Assembly (NCBI GenBank): GCA_036365455.1
Contig: JAWQUS010000030.1
Location: 3,348,001 to 3,412,000 of the forward strand
Source: Macrosoma leucophasiata
Lineage: Eukaryota > Arthropoda > Insecta > Lepidoptera > Hedylidae
Direction: 5' to 3'
DNA length: 64,000 bases
Shown here: piece by piece, positions 32,796-45,741 of the stretch
How the letters are laid out: every line of letters starts with the position of its first letter
Position numbering within the stretch: the stretch's first letter is position 1
Notes under the pieces: model-generated
The model's input: the letters and a program-made list of their open reading frames with translations, nothing else
Databases searched by the model: none
What the model was told of the DNA's origin: nothing
Program-made: the position numbers and the translations under genes

Positions 32796-34755
32796 AATTA
32801 ATTTGAAGAAAACTAGCTCTAGGCAGAGAATATGTAATAATACTACGTATAGAATGGACACTTCGACGTCCCGCCCGATTTCCCCGCATCACCCAACCTC
32901 CTCCCCTCTTATGGGCGACGGTTGGTATTTTCTACGTGCTGCGCACACAGGTGCACGTGTAAATACACGTCACTGATTGATGTCTGTGTAATAGAGACCA
33001 AATTAAGCGTTTGTATGGAATTTCGACGGATTGTCCGCGGTGTGCTCTAGGTCTACTCGTCTCCAAGTCATCACCTAGGAATACCAACTAAAAACTTATT
33101 CGCTCGCTTGAGGAGTCTTCTAAAATAGAAATGTCCGAGTCACCAATCGTAAAATCTGTAGACACAAAATAGAAAGCATCATAGAAATCCTTCGAGAATT
33201 TCATATTTTACGCTCATCATCATGTATTAGTGTATGTAGGACGCACTTTATTCCTGCTGCATTAGATTATCTTTATGTTTCCTTATTTACATGGCACGTT
33301 GTGGTCAGGTCATTGAACAGCCTACGTCCACAATCAGTATGATCTCAATGCAAGTTGTAAACATGCTTTCGCGCCTTCTCTGCCTGACATTTGCAATATA
33401 ATTAATGCTAAGTGTTTAGAAAATTGTTGGTTGACACTTTTATCATGACATTCAAGACGGAGATAGAAGATAGCGAAGCAAAAACAACGAGAGATAAATA
33501 TATATAAACGCTACGGTACATGTGAGAAAGTGTTACCCTCGTATCGCAAGTGGTTCCCAAAATTCTGGAGGAAGTAAACTCTACTGCAATATTTCTAGAA
33601 TATTCCAAATTATATACGTCATTGTTATGTTTTAATTAAAAGGAAAATGGACGGCATATGAGAGTTAAAATTCTTCCTTTAGTTAGATAATTTCAAAATT
33701 CTCGAACATGCAAATGACCGATGTATTAACAATACCTATCTTCCTATATTTATCTTGTATTTTCCTCGAAAGGTTTCGGGAAAAAATCTATACGTTTCAC
33801 AAGATGGCTCCTTATCTACACTCTAACCACCCCAACTGTTACTCCCCAAGCGCCAGCGAAAGGTATTGCTACAGATATTTTCATGCAGAAAAAACCCGAC
33901 CGGTTGTGTAAGTCCATTACGAATGGAGCGTGGGCTGAAACAATAAACAACGAAGTTTTCTTGCTAGGTTTAAGTATGGCTAAGGATTTCTTCGGAGAAT
34001 TTGTGTGATTTCTACGTTTACAAAAAGTTATATAACACCCATTACACTGAGAATCCGAGTGAGAGAGTAGAAAGCTTTTAGAGTTAGGGACCATAAATAA
34101 GTTTCTTCAGTTTGCTATCTACACGGCTTTCAGTAATGACGCACAGACCTGCCAAGTTAGCTGAAGTTAGTGTTGTATGAAATGTTGGTTTTCAAACTTT
34201 AGCACTACTTCGTCTACATTAATACTACGTAAATACCTATACGATAGCAGTATCAAATAAATACCACCGAGTTACCATTGCGATAAAAGCTTCTGTTAAA
34301 TTATTATGCCCGTAAGCACCAAATTAGTAACATCTGAACTCCTGGCGCTACGTTAGCTTTCATCTTCTTTGTGCGCAAGAATAGGTTAGACCCAACATGG
34401 AATATACAATTAATAAGAGATTCGATATTCAAACAGAACCGAGGCTCGGAAGCGGCCGGATTAGTGTGAATATCAATGATACCGATCGATGCATGTATGC
34501 TGTAACGCATCCTGCGCGAGCACCGATCAGTATTCCCCGAGAGCACCCGGACATCGCGCGTCCACATCAATAGCGACGATATCTAGCTAAGGCGGTGCTT
34601 CGAATATAAATTACACGAAATTATAGCATACACTTAGTATCAGACGGTACGTGCCGCGCCGTCTTGTTGCAACATGGCTTAAGAATGAAGTAGGCTGACA
34701 CCAAAAGAATTTCGTATAATTCATAAATCAACCTACACTTAGTTTTGTAAATCAG
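32796..34755. other. Single-copy DNA
   Basis: About 2 kb without a recognised repeat, unusual for this window. Small frames on both strands carry no motif. It may be conserved non-coding or intronic host DNA. Confidence 0.4.
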
Positions 34756-34767
34756 TAGGTATATATA

Positions 34768-35135
34768 ATAATAATAATAATAATGGCAACCCATTATACG
34801 TCCCACTGCTGGGCACGAGTCTCTCCCCTTTTTGGGGGGAGGCCTGGAGCTTACTCCACCACGCTGCTCCAATGCGGATTGGTGGAGGTGGGTGGGTTAG
34901 TGGCCAACCCGCTGTCGGATGTTTTCAAACCGCCCATAAGGCCTCCGACAAGGTTTAACGACTGCTATCTATCGATAGCAACCGGGACCGACGGCTTAAC
35001 GTGCCCTCCGAAGCACGGAAACGCGCATTTAATTTGCCACTAGCGGTCACCCATCACACTACCCGACCGCGCCCGTAGTGCTTAACCGAGCAGATCGCTT
35101 ACGATCTACACCAGCCGCTGAGCCATGCGCGCTTC
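34768..35135 (-). mobile_element. 5S-like SINE, full-length copy 5
   Basis: The (ATA)n tail is on the left and the 5S-like head on the right (GCGGTCACCCATCACACTACC, GCTTAACCGAGCAG). It ends in GCGCGCTTC. The target duplication is TAGGTATATATA (34756-34767) and TAGGTTATATATA (35136-35148), one base longer. Box A- and C-like blocks are intact. Confidence 0.88.
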
Positions 35136-35519
35136 TAGGTTATATATAGAAGACAGTAATTTTTTTATGTCATGAAATGGCAAATACTGAATCACTCTGT
35201 TCATTCGCATCCAGTTGAAATAAGATTACTCTTAATAGTAACTTTTAGCGGTGGAACCTAAACTAAGACAATGTTGTAGTGAATACTTCTTAACTCGAAG
35301 GTCTTGTAAAGGTCAAACTATCTAAAAGCATGAAAATCATATTTACTATTTCTCTACGTTCACTGATCTAAGCAAGCTGCAGACATTAGTAGTGTAAAAT
35401 GGATCATGTTAGGTAAGTTGGTTAGGTTTATTTTATTTAAATCAAAGAAATACATTAATTCAATACAGTTCAAGGATTTAATGAAGTTTCTACACTAGTT
35501 AAATCCATTGTGACGGGCA
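35136..35519. other. Single-copy DNA
   Basis: I see nothing in this stretch. Confidence 0.35.
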
Positions 35520-35976
35520 CTGAAACTCGGTGCGGCGACCCCATGACCGCGTGCACATACTAATGTTGACCGCCCACGGCACCAGCTATCCGACCGACTT
35601 AATTCACAAGTCGACAACACGAAACATAGTGGCACGAACGGGCTCCTCGAAATGGTTGCCTTATGCCAGACTCATCGCGTACCGTCAGACGCGTTTATTG
35701 TTTTCGATTTGAGCTTTTTTTCGTGTTTACGATCGACGCCGAGGTCGCGGAGCATCCGCTTAGAATATTGTTTCGTTTTACGATCACACCCATCTAACTA
35801 GATCTGTCTGCGATGGAAATTTCGAAAGTCGATCGGCTCGTGTACCTATTCTAGATCTGGGACTGAATTCTGTTAAGTTACTCGCTGGGCATATGCCGTG
35901 TTATTGGTTCCTGGAGGACGTGATTCAGCGGTCTGGTCACTTTTATGACCACTCGTAAACGATGGAATTAGTTCGT
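35520..35976 (+). promoter_or_regulatory. Repeat-free, CpG-bearing block ending in a splice donor
   Basis: CpG is frequent here compared with the AT-rich flanks. The block ends ATGGAATTAGTTCGT|GTAAGTC, an ATG and five codons before a strong donor at 35977. It could be a host first exon, but the coding part is too short to judge. Confidence 0.2.
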
Positions 35977-38613
35977 GTAAGTCAACGATATCGCTGCGAG
36001 GTACTATTTTATGTCTGAAGTTTTTGCTACGGACAATAATATTTGTTCTGTCGCCGACATATTGTGTTTTTAGAAAAGAGGATAGGTAAGTAAAAAGTAA
36101 ATGGTTTTAATTATGTTCTTCTCTAAAAATACCGAAGAACACTTGACCGATTGAATCGAATTTTAGAGTCAATATTTTGAGGAACTTCTAGTAAATTAAT
36201 TCCGTCACAGAATCCATACAGGATCTACAGAAATATGAAGTCAGTTGCCTTTCTCAACGTATTTGTATGACAACCACTTTTTAAAGAATAACCATTTAAA
36301 GAATAAAAGTTAAAGCATGGTCTCTTGCAGAGAAAATCGTAACAAAAATCCAACAGGATTGTATTTGGAAACCTATACTTAGTAGATATTTTGAGGGATG
36401 GGTGTTTTGTTGGTTTCCTCACAAAAGACCTAGATTTAGTCACAACTCGGGAAATACAATACAAATTCACACGTACCTCCATTAATTATACCCATCCGGC
36501 TGAGCTAAACTTAATCTAATTTATGAATACAGCCACTACCACTCAATAGATTTACAACAGCGCAAGGGCCGTGGGTTGGGCCATACATCACTGTTCAGCC
36601 TAAACATTGGTATTTTCGTATCATGTTATTATTGAATCATATAAATCTTTCAGCTATAGTTTCTCTTAGCTAAAATTGTGTATTCTTAGAAAGGTTCTTG
36701 TCTGTAAGGTGTAAGGTGTAATTTGCAATGTCGTGGGCAGGAGCGCCCAGAGCATGACTTGAAAAGACTTGAATTTTGCGCATCATAATCCTTATGTAGG
36801 AGTTTTCTTGAGAATTGTGCCTCTGGCCTCTGACCCTACCTACGTCACTGTTTCTAAGAGAGACAGTGCCCATAGCTTTTATGACAGTAGTCCTCTTACT
36901 TATTTATGTATCACGATATTCACGATTTGTACATAAACATTGCCTTAACAAGAAACTTGCCTCCCTTCGAAAGACGTACCTAATTCTGATTGAGCAATTT
37001 TTTTGCTTGTTTTATTTACATGATGTGTGAGACTCAGGATGCTGAGCTGTGGAAAAACTAACATACGAGTAGATAGGTACTTAAATAGACCAACTTCATT
37101 ATTCACCAGTGCTTCGCTCGCGACTCGCTTGAGAAATAAATAAGAGTAAGTATGTAGGTACTTAGTCCATGTTGGTAGATATAAATCTGACGTTAGTTAG
37201 GTGAAAGAATTCTTAAAATTGTGGATGGTTTTGTGTCATTAAACGAAGCCAATTAAAAGAACATGTTAAATACAAAAACCGTACAGGTGAAACACTTTTG
37301 CTTAATATTAATAAAGTGTACTCGTACAACACCTAGAGGTCCATTCATTTTTTAAACATCTCATTTATTTGTGACGTAGAATGCCATCGAAGTTTTCAAT
37401 AGGTTTCGTTCCCCTTAAAAGGTCCACTGAATGCGAGGGCCATTCCACATCGTATAAAGGCAAACTGGACGATTGCGTAACAAATCTCAACATTCGCAAA
37501 GCAAATTTATAGGTGATCGAAAGAAATAAATGAACGCATCCCGGCGAACATTCGAGAAGCCTCGACTATCTGTTATTGCCATTTTATTGCTATTTCCACA
37601 GCTAATCCTTCTGAGTTATAACAGCTAGAGGCGAGCTGAATGTCTGGCAATTGGCAGATATAGGTTTTATGCTTTTCTATTACTTGTGAACTTCCGGATG
37701 ATGTTATTAATACGAATCGTGTTTGTTTTAAAAGAAAATTCTATTCCTCGTACCAATACTGGCTGATGAAGTTAATTGCTATAGTACTTTACGTCATTCT
37801 TCATACCGTTAAGCACTCGGGCATTGAAAACTCTAAACCAACTTGATATTTTATGTTATCTAACCTTATTGGTAAAAGTACGTCATTGAGAGCAGAGACC
37901 AAGTCTTTTACATTTTCATTTATCCTCAGCGAAAAAGGAAGCACCTTAAACAGCCAAATCAATCGAAGTGTTCCTTTCGAATCTTTCACAGATAAAAAGA
38001 CAATTAGAAACGTTTTTAGCGTGCGTCGTCGGCGGCCGCGTCGACCAAGGTCAAATTTACAACCGGCCTGCCGCCATTGATTTCACTGTGACGCAACCGA
38101 CGCGCCGCGCCGCCGCCACCACGCCGATGTTCCACTTGCAATAATGTTTTATCCTTAATAACATTACTTCACTAATACATTTATGTGGAAGAGTAGATAG
38201 AACTAGAAATAAGTGTCACGTTATTCATGACCACGTAGGCATGCACCAGATATAAGTACCTATTTTGAGTCCCATGTAGTCAGAGTTGGTTACAACTCAA
38301 GTCTTAATGATATTTGTGCCGTATATTTGGGAACATCACCAAACTCTACCTAAGATATGGGACTCCCTCCCTTCTGCCTAGAAAACTGGATTCGACCTTG
38401 CAATTTTGTGACTTCCTGCAGCTCCGAGCTTAACCTAGCACGAGGTTGGGGTCTGGGTCCATACCGCGATTAGATTTGCCAAACATTTTTTTATTCTAGG
38501 TTGCTTAAAAGACCAAGGCGAGAGAAAGGAGATCAAGACCAGTGACAATCCTTGTCAAGCTTCTTTGCCAAACTACCAAAATTTCATTTCATCAATCACT
38601 ATGTATAGACTTA
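35977..38613. other. Single-copy DNA with a GC-rich patch
   Basis: Repeat-poor. At about 38018-38130 lies a strongly CpG-rich patch (GGCGGCCGCGTCGACC, GCGCCGCGCCGCCGCC). It may be regulatory. No coding frame is supported. Confidence 0.35.
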
Positions 38614-38759
38614 CCCCCTTATTCATAAACGTATTTTAGCTAAAGTGTTGCTTATCTCTGCTTTGTCCTTTTCTATCCTGCACATTTGACAATGCAACTA
38701 ACAAAGACAAAGCATTCTATAGCTAAAACATATCTAATGTACGTTTATGTATAAGGGGG
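38614..38759. mobile_element. TTA-flanked MITE (PIF/Harbinger-like)
   Basis: Ends CCCCCTTATTCATAAACGTA and TACGTTTATGTATAAGGGGG are inverted, flanked by TTA at 38611-38613 and 38760-38762. The 3-bp TTA duplication suggests the PIF/Harbinger superfamily. There is no ORF. Inner text pairs partly (TAGCTAAAGTG.., ..TATAGCTAAAAC). Confidence 0.8.
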
Positions 38760-38952
38760 TTAGTGATTCAATAACTGAGTTACTCACAAAGTACTGTTAA
38801 TGGAAAGGTAAAATTTGACATGTAACAGTGCAAGAAAGCACTAAGAGGGGATTGCCCAAAATTTGCACGGAAACAGGAATTAAGCGCGTACGAAGGTACA
38901 GGCCAAGGCTAGTTTGTCCATAAAAAGTGTATGTCAACGTCATTCATCACTT

Positions 38953-39289
38953 GACTCGACTGCCTCAGTAGCCTTGTGGTAGCAGGCCACTACTACGACG
39001 CTGAGGTCCTGGGTTCGATTCCAGGGTAGGGGGTTATCAGAGATAGTGGTGTAAAGTCCTTTATCTCTGGTCTGGTTCTATTGGGATTTTTCAATTTTAT
39101 GGAAATTTCCCAGTACCTCGAAGTTTGGTAATGTGCCCGGAGATGTCATGTCAACAGGCTCGCCACCTGTTACATGGGCCAAAATCGTATCTAACCAGCG
39201 AATCGTGGGCCCTTGTTGCTGTATGCTTGAATGCAAGCATTCACCTTTGCCTACCCCTTCGGGGATTACAGGCGTGAAGTTACGTTTTT
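38953..39289 (+). mobile_element. tRNA-derived SINE (family T), full length
   Basis: The head GCCTCAGTAGCCTTGTGGTAG gives an A-box-like segment. GGTTCGATTCC at 39012-39022 is a B box, as needed for RNA polymerase III. The body has GGGATTTTTCAATTTTATGG and the 3' end CCCCTTCGGGGATTACAGGC. A perfect 11-bp duplication ATTCATCACTT (38942-38952 and 39290-39300) bounds it. Confidence 0.9.
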
Positions 39290-39300
39290 ATTCATCACTT

Positions 39301-39508
39301 CACCCGAAAGACGTCCACTGCTGGACAAAAGCTTTCCCCAAAGATACCCATAACAGTGGTGTACATTGGGTAGAATATGCCATTACCTCCACGCTTGGCG
39401 TTGGGTTGGCGGTTTGGCGAATTTGGCGATCGCCGAACGCCCACCCCAGAAGAAGAAAGAATTCTCCATCACAATTGGGCGATGAGTTCGTTACGTCCTG
39501 ACGCCATT
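39301..39508 (-). repeat. Family I copy, diverged
   Basis: Shares GTCCACTGCTGGAC, CCACGCTTGGCG, GGCGATCGCC and the end GTCCTGACGCC with the family. It directly adjoins the SINE's target duplication. Confidence 0.5.
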
Positions 39509-39593
39509 TGTAAAAAAAGCGTAAATACATTTTGGTGTATAATTATGGGTTCACAATAAAAGGTTATGATAAGCCCGCTTATGTTATGCTTTT

Positions 39594-39862
39594 ACTGGTG
39601 GTAGAGCTCGCGGGCGTAGGCACCACCGCATTACCTTATATACTTGCCGCTAAATGGTAGTGTTCAGCACTATCGTGTTCCGGTCAGGTGGTAATGCAAA
39701 GCTCTGTAATCTCCGGCACAGAGGCATAACACCTTAGCCTCAGGAGTGGTAACGTATATGCCTTTGACCTTGGTCGTAGTGTGGGTGTCTATAGGCTGCA
39801 GTCATCACTTAACATCAATGTGAACTGCATGCTTTTTTACCACTTCCATAACATTAAAAAAT
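39594..39862 (+). repeat. Family A copy, near full length
   Basis: ACTGGTGGTAGAGCTCGCGGG (one hairpin arm lost) to TTACCACTTCCATAACATTAAAAAA. Confidence 0.75.
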
Positions 39863-40330
39863 AATGTATTCATTTCAAAAATATCACAAAACAGATTACA
39901 ATCACGTCATGAAACACAGAGAAATATTTAAAAGTTTTGATTTGATTTAAATTTGATCTAGCAGCAAACATAGCACGGATTTGCAATGCATTGGAAGTTT
40001 TAAACTCTATCTGTCCGTTGCCTCCACCGACTTATCATCGAGTTTACCGTTTTCCATCGTCGTCACGTATTTCCATTTCGAGGTAGTCCGCTCGAATGAT
40101 ACTTTTTGCTTGCCTAACAGTAGGCGGTCCGATAGTGTACATATTAACTTGTTAGTTAGATTCAAAATACGCCGAATTGTTTTGTTATTAAAACGAATTA
40201 TTTCAAGTGTTTCCTGTTCGTAATTCACCGGGGAAACAAAGTATATAATAAAGATAAGGACAAAAACTTTTGAAATTAGATTCAAAGCTGTATGCTTTTT
40301 TAATCTTCGTTATTATACTACTGTAGTTGC
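39863..40330. other. Single-copy DNA
   Basis: A minus-strand frame at 40007-40285 starts like a signal peptide but has no ATG; not called. Confidence 0.4.
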
Positions 40331-40722
40331 CGTTCGGCTTTCCTTTATCGGAATTCCTTGCCTATTGATATCCGTAGAGCTCAAACGCTGGAGTCGTTCA
40401 AGAAGCGGCTCTACGCGCACTATTTATCTTCCCCATCTCCTTCCTAATTTCTTTCATAGCCCTTCATCTACTGTTCATTGCATTTACCTTGTCAACTGTC
40501 CTCGTATATTATCTTGTGTATCTATATAGTTCTTAGTTTTTAAAGTGTACACCCTACCTATCGCTATTTTCTTCGACTATCTCTGAAAAGGCTAGGTTGT
40601 CTGGAAGAAATAGCTTTAAGCAATAAGACCGCCTAATTGTACTGTGTCCTTATGTGTCAGTTATTTCTGTATTTATGTTTTTCTTTTGGTGTACAATAAA
40701 GAGTTACTTACTTACTTACTTA
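40331..40722 (+). mobile_element. LINE 3' end with ORF C-terminus
   Basis: The first 117 bases read FLYRNSLPIDIRRAQTLESF then KKRLYAHYL and stop near 40447, a C-terminal pattern of LINE reverse transcriptases. The 3' UTR includes GGAAGAAATAGCTTTAAGC and TGGTGTACAATAAAGAG and ends in (TTAC)n. This is a 5'-truncated copy. Confidence 0.75.
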
Positions 40723-40860
40723 TATTCTGGATTCTATGACGTTGAAAAATTTTAAAAATGGATTCTTGATTTTTGGAAGAGCTTTTTGAGCAGCTAAACA
40801 ACCACAGATAGAGAAAAAGTACACCGTATGATGTGTTCTTAGGTCTTCCCAAGATAACTA

Positions 40861-40912
40861 TTTTTTTTATCTTTTGGTAGTGGCAAACAGGCATGCAGTT
40901 CACATTGATTTT
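40861..40912 (-). repeat. Family A fragment, A-rich end
   Basis: TTTTGGTAGTGGCAAACAGGC and GCAGTTCACATTGAT only. Confidence 0.5.
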
Positions 40913-41209
40913 GAGGTCTAAGTATAATTTGAAAACCTATTTAGAAATGTTAAAATGTTATAATTTTTTATCTGAAAACAATATATTCGAAAATAGATTA
41001 AGTATTCCAAAAACATATTTTGTTTTTGTTGTAAATTTGTTTTAAAACATTAGTTAAATAATTATAACAACGAAATATTTTAATAAACTTATCTTTTTGT
41101 AGGTAAAAGATGTACTTCCATGTATTCATCCGCAATGCGTAACCGCAACAGGTACGTACTTATAAATGCGTAAAAGTATTTTGTACCTATTGAGAGTAAA
41201 AGTAGTTGC

Positions 41210-41297
41210 ATTAAACATCTAGGCGATAGTTATAGGCCCATTTGGGCTTGTACTTTGACAGAGGGGAAAGCCTGCACATAGCTACTCCCCTCCGGTG
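41210..41297. repeat. Family F fragment
   Basis: ACATCTAGGCGATAG, GGGCTTGTACTTTGACAGAGG and AGCTACTCCCCTCCGG match the family, with one end lost. Confidence 0.55.
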
Positions 41298-43296
41298 ATC
41301 CTATTACGCAATGTTAAAGTTATAGGTAATTAAGTATGATTGTTTAAAACTTGTTACTCGTATATCAAGCGTATATTTCACCGAATCGTATTGATAGACA
41401 AAACAAGAGTCCACTAATGAGGCAGACGTCTGTTCCCAGAACTGACGGCACGCGTAGGTTTAATAATCCATTCAATCGGATTCCACTTATTTAGCCAAAG
41501 CCAATTCCGGTTAATGATGGCTGAATATACACAACGTTTCATCTAGATTCGGTCTCTTTGAATACATAATAGGTTAGGTTCCCATTGTAGAATCATTTCG
41601 TTCATACAGATATGCTGCAATTATTTTTACGCGTTTTTATAATCTAGAGAATACATTATATGCACTAGGTATTTTTAGGTATTTTTAATTAAATTATTTT
41701 ATTTTTAACAGCCAGCAACTCTTATGTGCGGCCGTTTTTATTTGACTCTTGTATAAGATAATAATGAGAAAAAAAGGCTTTAAATTGATATATTAATTAT
41801 TGACGTAAAAAGTTATCTTCCCTTATATTATATTAACGAAAATATTATTATGTTAGGGGGCGGGGAAGTGCGCAATGGCAGCCGTGATTTCTCAGAGTCT
41901 TTTTACATAATGCCGTGAAGTGGACGATATTTTATTGAAAAAACAAGTAAAATAAAATTATTTCCAAAAAAAAAACTGAGGGTAGACTAGGCAGCCTTAC
42001 TTACCATCAATGTAAGCTTAGCTGTATGCTTGTCTGTCACTTCATGATATTAAAAAAAATATCATTCATACTCACGATTGTTTTCGAATAGACACTGAAG
42101 AAATTCGAACGACATGTTACCTGTAACAAAAACAGCACAAATTACAAAACTTTGAAATATAAAGCCGTTAACAATCTAGCAAAAAAATTAAAAGTTATGA
42201 AAAAAATTAAAAGCATTTAAATTTTTTATAACTTTTACATTTAAATTAAAAATAGAATACAATTTTATCTAACTATCAAAGAAAAAAAAAACAAAATTAG
42301 GGCAAATATTAACTTTTACACATTTTAAAAAAATAGGGCAGTATGTCAACGCTGGTCAGACTGAGATGGTGGTCGCGTTATTTGAAGTATTTCCGCGTGA
42401 CCCCTGCTTTATCCATCGAGGGTGACAAACAGGAAAAAGGATCTGTCTTCCCGTCCTTAACAAGGGGACATGTGGAACTCAGGGGTTCTGGCGGACATTG
42501 TAATTTAAGGCAAGTGAGAGAGAGTATTGAGGGACGTTTTTGTGTACATATGACTTTTATTCAGAAAACATAATAATTCCATGTGATATTTTAATGGTAC
42601 TGAATACCTAATGGTATTGTAGTATTTAAGAGAGAATTACTAACACAAAGTCGATACATGAGAGACAGATGGAAAACAACAACCAAAAGGAGATGTTGCG
42701 AGCTCGGCTCTGGTTTGTACACGTCCTCAAAAAATGGGTAAATTGAAGAAGAATCCGAAAAAAATACATTTAATTTATTCAACAATATATTTTAGAGTTA
42801 CAACCACATTTCATTCAAACGATTTTATCATTTTCAACTATGTTAAACATGGCGGCGATACAGCCGACACTTGGGATCAATCGATTTCGATAGTATTTAG
42901 AAAATATTACTTTTTTCTCCAAGTACTATATAATCAAAATACAATTTAAAAAATGAAAATGTCAAAATGACATCGCCCGCCATATTCGCCATGTTGGTTT
43001 TGAGTTGCAATTCTAACTGCAAATAATGTTTTGTAACTGCAAACAAAGCTAAATAAGTGAAAATATGCAGTAAAAAACGTTTTTATATTGATTTTGCCTG
43101 TTTAATGATATTGTGTACAATCCATGGCCGGAGGTCCATACATTTTTGCAACATCTCCTTTAAACAAGGATAAAGCCGGGGTGGTATCGCTTTCTTAACT
43201 CCTCACTCAATGTAGAGTCAGTAGTCACTAGAACCTGCTAAAACCATTTGAAAATCGAGTAAAAAAAGTCCATCGCAATAAAAGTTTCGCTTATAG
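41298..43296. other. Mostly single-copy DNA, AT-rich in part
   Basis: 42140-42335 is very AT-rich with AAAAGTTATGAAAAAA and its near-complement. 42343-42570 is less AT-rich and has a 76-codon frame without motifs. No gene is called. Confidence 0.4.
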
Positions 43297-43307
43297 TAAA
43301 GTTACTA

Positions 43308-43599
43308 CGTAAACGTAACTTCACGCCCGTAATCCCCGAAGGGGTAGGCAGAGGTAAATGCATGCATTCAAGCATACATGCAAACACCCACGATTCGCCG
43401 GTTACGCTTTTTATTTGGCCCATGTAACAGATGGCGAACTTGTTGACATCTCCGGGCACATTACCAAACTTCAAGGTACTGGGAAATTTCCGGAAATTAA
43501 AAAAAACCCAATAGGACCATTATCTCTGATAACCCCTACCCGGGAATCGAACCCAGAACCTCAGCGTAGTAGTGGCCTGCTACCTGCTACCGAGGCAGT
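43308..43599 (-). mobile_element. tRNA-derived SINE (family T), near full length
   Basis: The tail is on the left (GTAATCCCCGAAGGGGTAGG). The head on the right includes GGGAATCGAACCC, a B box in reverse, and a GGCCTGCTACCTGCTACCGAGGC A-box region with a small duplication. TAAAGTTACTA (43297-43307) and TAAAATTACTA (43600-43610) form an imperfect 11-bp duplication. Confidence 0.85.
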
Positions 43600-43610
43600 T
43601 AAAATTACTA

Positions 43611-44258
43611 ATTGTAGCGAAATCGTAAACAAATTTTATAAGTGGGTATTAAAAGAAGGGTACGCAAACGAACGGGCAGCGATTCGCCCGCGTTGCCAAC
43701 GCGCGCGGTCCAGATCTGTCAAACGCAAAACAAAAATAATGGCCGCTTATTTAAGGCAGGAATACAAAAATGTCATTGGCTTCGATATGAAGAAAATATC
43801 GGCTCTTTTTATTCAGGGCCTTGTTTTTCCATATGAAACGGTATGATATAATTTTTAACGGTTGAACTACCAAACTGAAGGTGTCTTGTCACGGAATACT
43901 GAACTCAATGTGCATTAGCAATAAGGTAAGTGTCCGACATGCCTACATGTAGGTGACAAAGCTTTTTATCGTTTTTCAATTACGGATATGAAATCCAAAA
44001 GCAATTGATGATATCCGATAGTTTTTAGACTTTCCAGTAATGTATTTATTTTTTAAAAATCGAATTAATATTGATTTCATTCTAGTCAAATTACATTTAA
44101 ATATTAATCGGACGTTTTAAGTAGTGCAATGCAACTTCCTTCTCAGAGAAACTGGTCGTAAAGTTCTGATGTCCAATTCATCGAATAATATTTTCAATCT
44201 GTAAAATTATTTGGTGTCCTACATAATGTAGAAAACTAGACCAATTTAACAATAATTC
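43611..44258. other. Single-copy DNA
   Basis: A long plus frame running out of the SINE into this stretch (to 43846) is a chance extension. Nothing else seen. Confidence 0.4.
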
Positions 44259-44391
44259 AAATAAGTGTGTATAGTGTGAGTGCGTATCCCACGTATTTCC
44301 CTCCGCAAAAATGACAGATAGTTTTGCATCGGTAATAAACGCTATGGCTTTAAACTCTCCTCCGCCGCGACCGGTGGGCTGAGTTGCTCTA
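44259..44391. repeat. Family F fragment, right half
   Basis: GTATTTCCCTCCGCAAAAATGACAG to GACCGGTGGGCTGAGTTGCTC. Confidence 0.6.
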
Positions 44392-45037
44392 TGCCGGATT
44401 TCTAGCACCAGTTTCAAGAAGTTATTTTTAACTTAGGAATGAAACCTAGATAGGTACTATCATTTTGAAATCTAGCTTCAAACAAAAAATAAAGCATCAC
44501 ACCTACAACACTATTTTCAATATCTCCTAGAGATTGTACTAGATTTTTTGTTAAATAACTCACATACGTATTTACTTCGCACATTCTTTCATTTCTGATG
44601 ATTCCTCAAGGCGAGGGTGTTTTTCAATGATATTCCGGTACCATAGAACTGAGTCCCCCACACTATGTACCCTTTAATGGATTCGTAAGTGTGCGCGGCA
44701 CATAGGGTACGGGGGACGCGCAATTAGTGCAACGGCGTGGAATTGATCACAAAACCTTGGTTCTGTACTTCAAAATAATGAGCGGGGGGGTTATAAAGCA
44801 TTATAAGTTTTATTCCGCAAAGTGAACTAGTCTTTAGTTCTAGATAATGGTGATGCAAGAAGAACTCTAGGTACATTTAAAGCCTACTTCTGAAGGTTTC
44901 TTTCTATACGAAAATTGTCGCTAAAATCATCATAGCGATGATTTTATTCAAACGTATTTTTAGATAATTACTGCTGCGAAAAATTATCGATACATTAAGT
45001 GCGATACAATTCATTTTAACTTAATATTTTTGGATGC
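44392..45037. other. Single-copy DNA with an imperfect hairpin
   Basis: At 44655-44718 GTCCCCCACACTATGTACCCT faces AGGGTACGGGGGAC, pairing except for a 7-base interruption. Function unknown. Confidence 0.4.
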
Positions 45038-45322
45038 ATGTATGTATCTTCACGCCAAGTCCCTAACGGGTAAGGCAAAGAGTGTGGAGCGCTAGATACC
45101 CCGGTCCTGACACACCTCCCGTGCCTCAACTACATTCATCTTTCTCTACATACACGCCGATTCCTAAGTCTTTTGACCCACCTTCAAACAGAACTCGACC
45201 TATTTGGTCATGGTAAGTCAGCCGTGGTCTTCCTGGGCCTCTGCAACCATCCACATTTGTTTAGTCATTCGCTCATTCGACATTCTTTCTACCTATATGC
45301 CCGGACCATCGGAGCATGCCTT
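45038..45322 (-). mobile_element. RTE-type LINE, 3' fragment
   Basis: The minus strand encodes the C-terminal region (MSNERMTK-like, GRPRLTYHDQ-like, then CQD..) with several changes. It ends TCTTCACGCCAAGTCCCTAAC on the plus strand. Confidence 0.75.
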
Positions 45323-45722
45323 TTTAGGGTTCCGTAGTAAACAAGGAACCCTTATAGTTTCGCCATGTCCGTCTGTCTGTATGTCTGTCTGTCCATCCGC
45401 GGTTTAGCGCAAAAACTATTGGTAGTAGAGACTTGAAATTTGGCACCTTAATAACGCCGACAAAGTAGTAGAATAAAAACATGAAAAATAAAATTTGGTA
45501 TTTAGGGAACCTCCCCTATATGTAACGCGCGGATATTTTCTTTATTTTTCGTTTTGTATATAGTGTGGGATATCGTTGGATAGATCTTTTGAAAATGTTG
45601 GGAGTGTGCTTACATTATTTTTCGATTTAGTTAACTGTACGTGACTTATTCAGCTTTAAAGCGTCAATATTTAGTTAGAGTCAAGTGCCCCCCCCCCCTC
45701 TACCAACTAAACGGTTGTTGTT
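45323..45722 (+). repeat. Dispersed TTAGGGTTCCGTAG repeat
   Basis: TTTTTAGGGTTCCGTAGTAAAC, CTTATAGTTTCGCCATGTCC and the TCTGTCTGTC run are the start of a repeat common in Lepidoptera. GGGAACCTCCCCTATATGTAA follows. The far end is lost in a C/T tract near 45690. Its class is not settled by sight. Confidence 0.55.
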
Positions 45723-45741
45723 AGAAATTCAAACGTGAAGT

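Noticed and set aside
39133..39501. 122-codon plus frame
   Set aside because: It translates a SINE body and the neighbouring family I repeat.
40007..40285. 92-codon minus frame with a signal-peptide-like start (LISKVFVLIFIIYF)
   Set aside because: It begins with TTG, not ATG, has no promoter or splice support and matches no family.
43358..43846. 162-codon plus frame
   Set aside because: More than half is the antisense of a tRNA-derived SINE; the rest has no motif.
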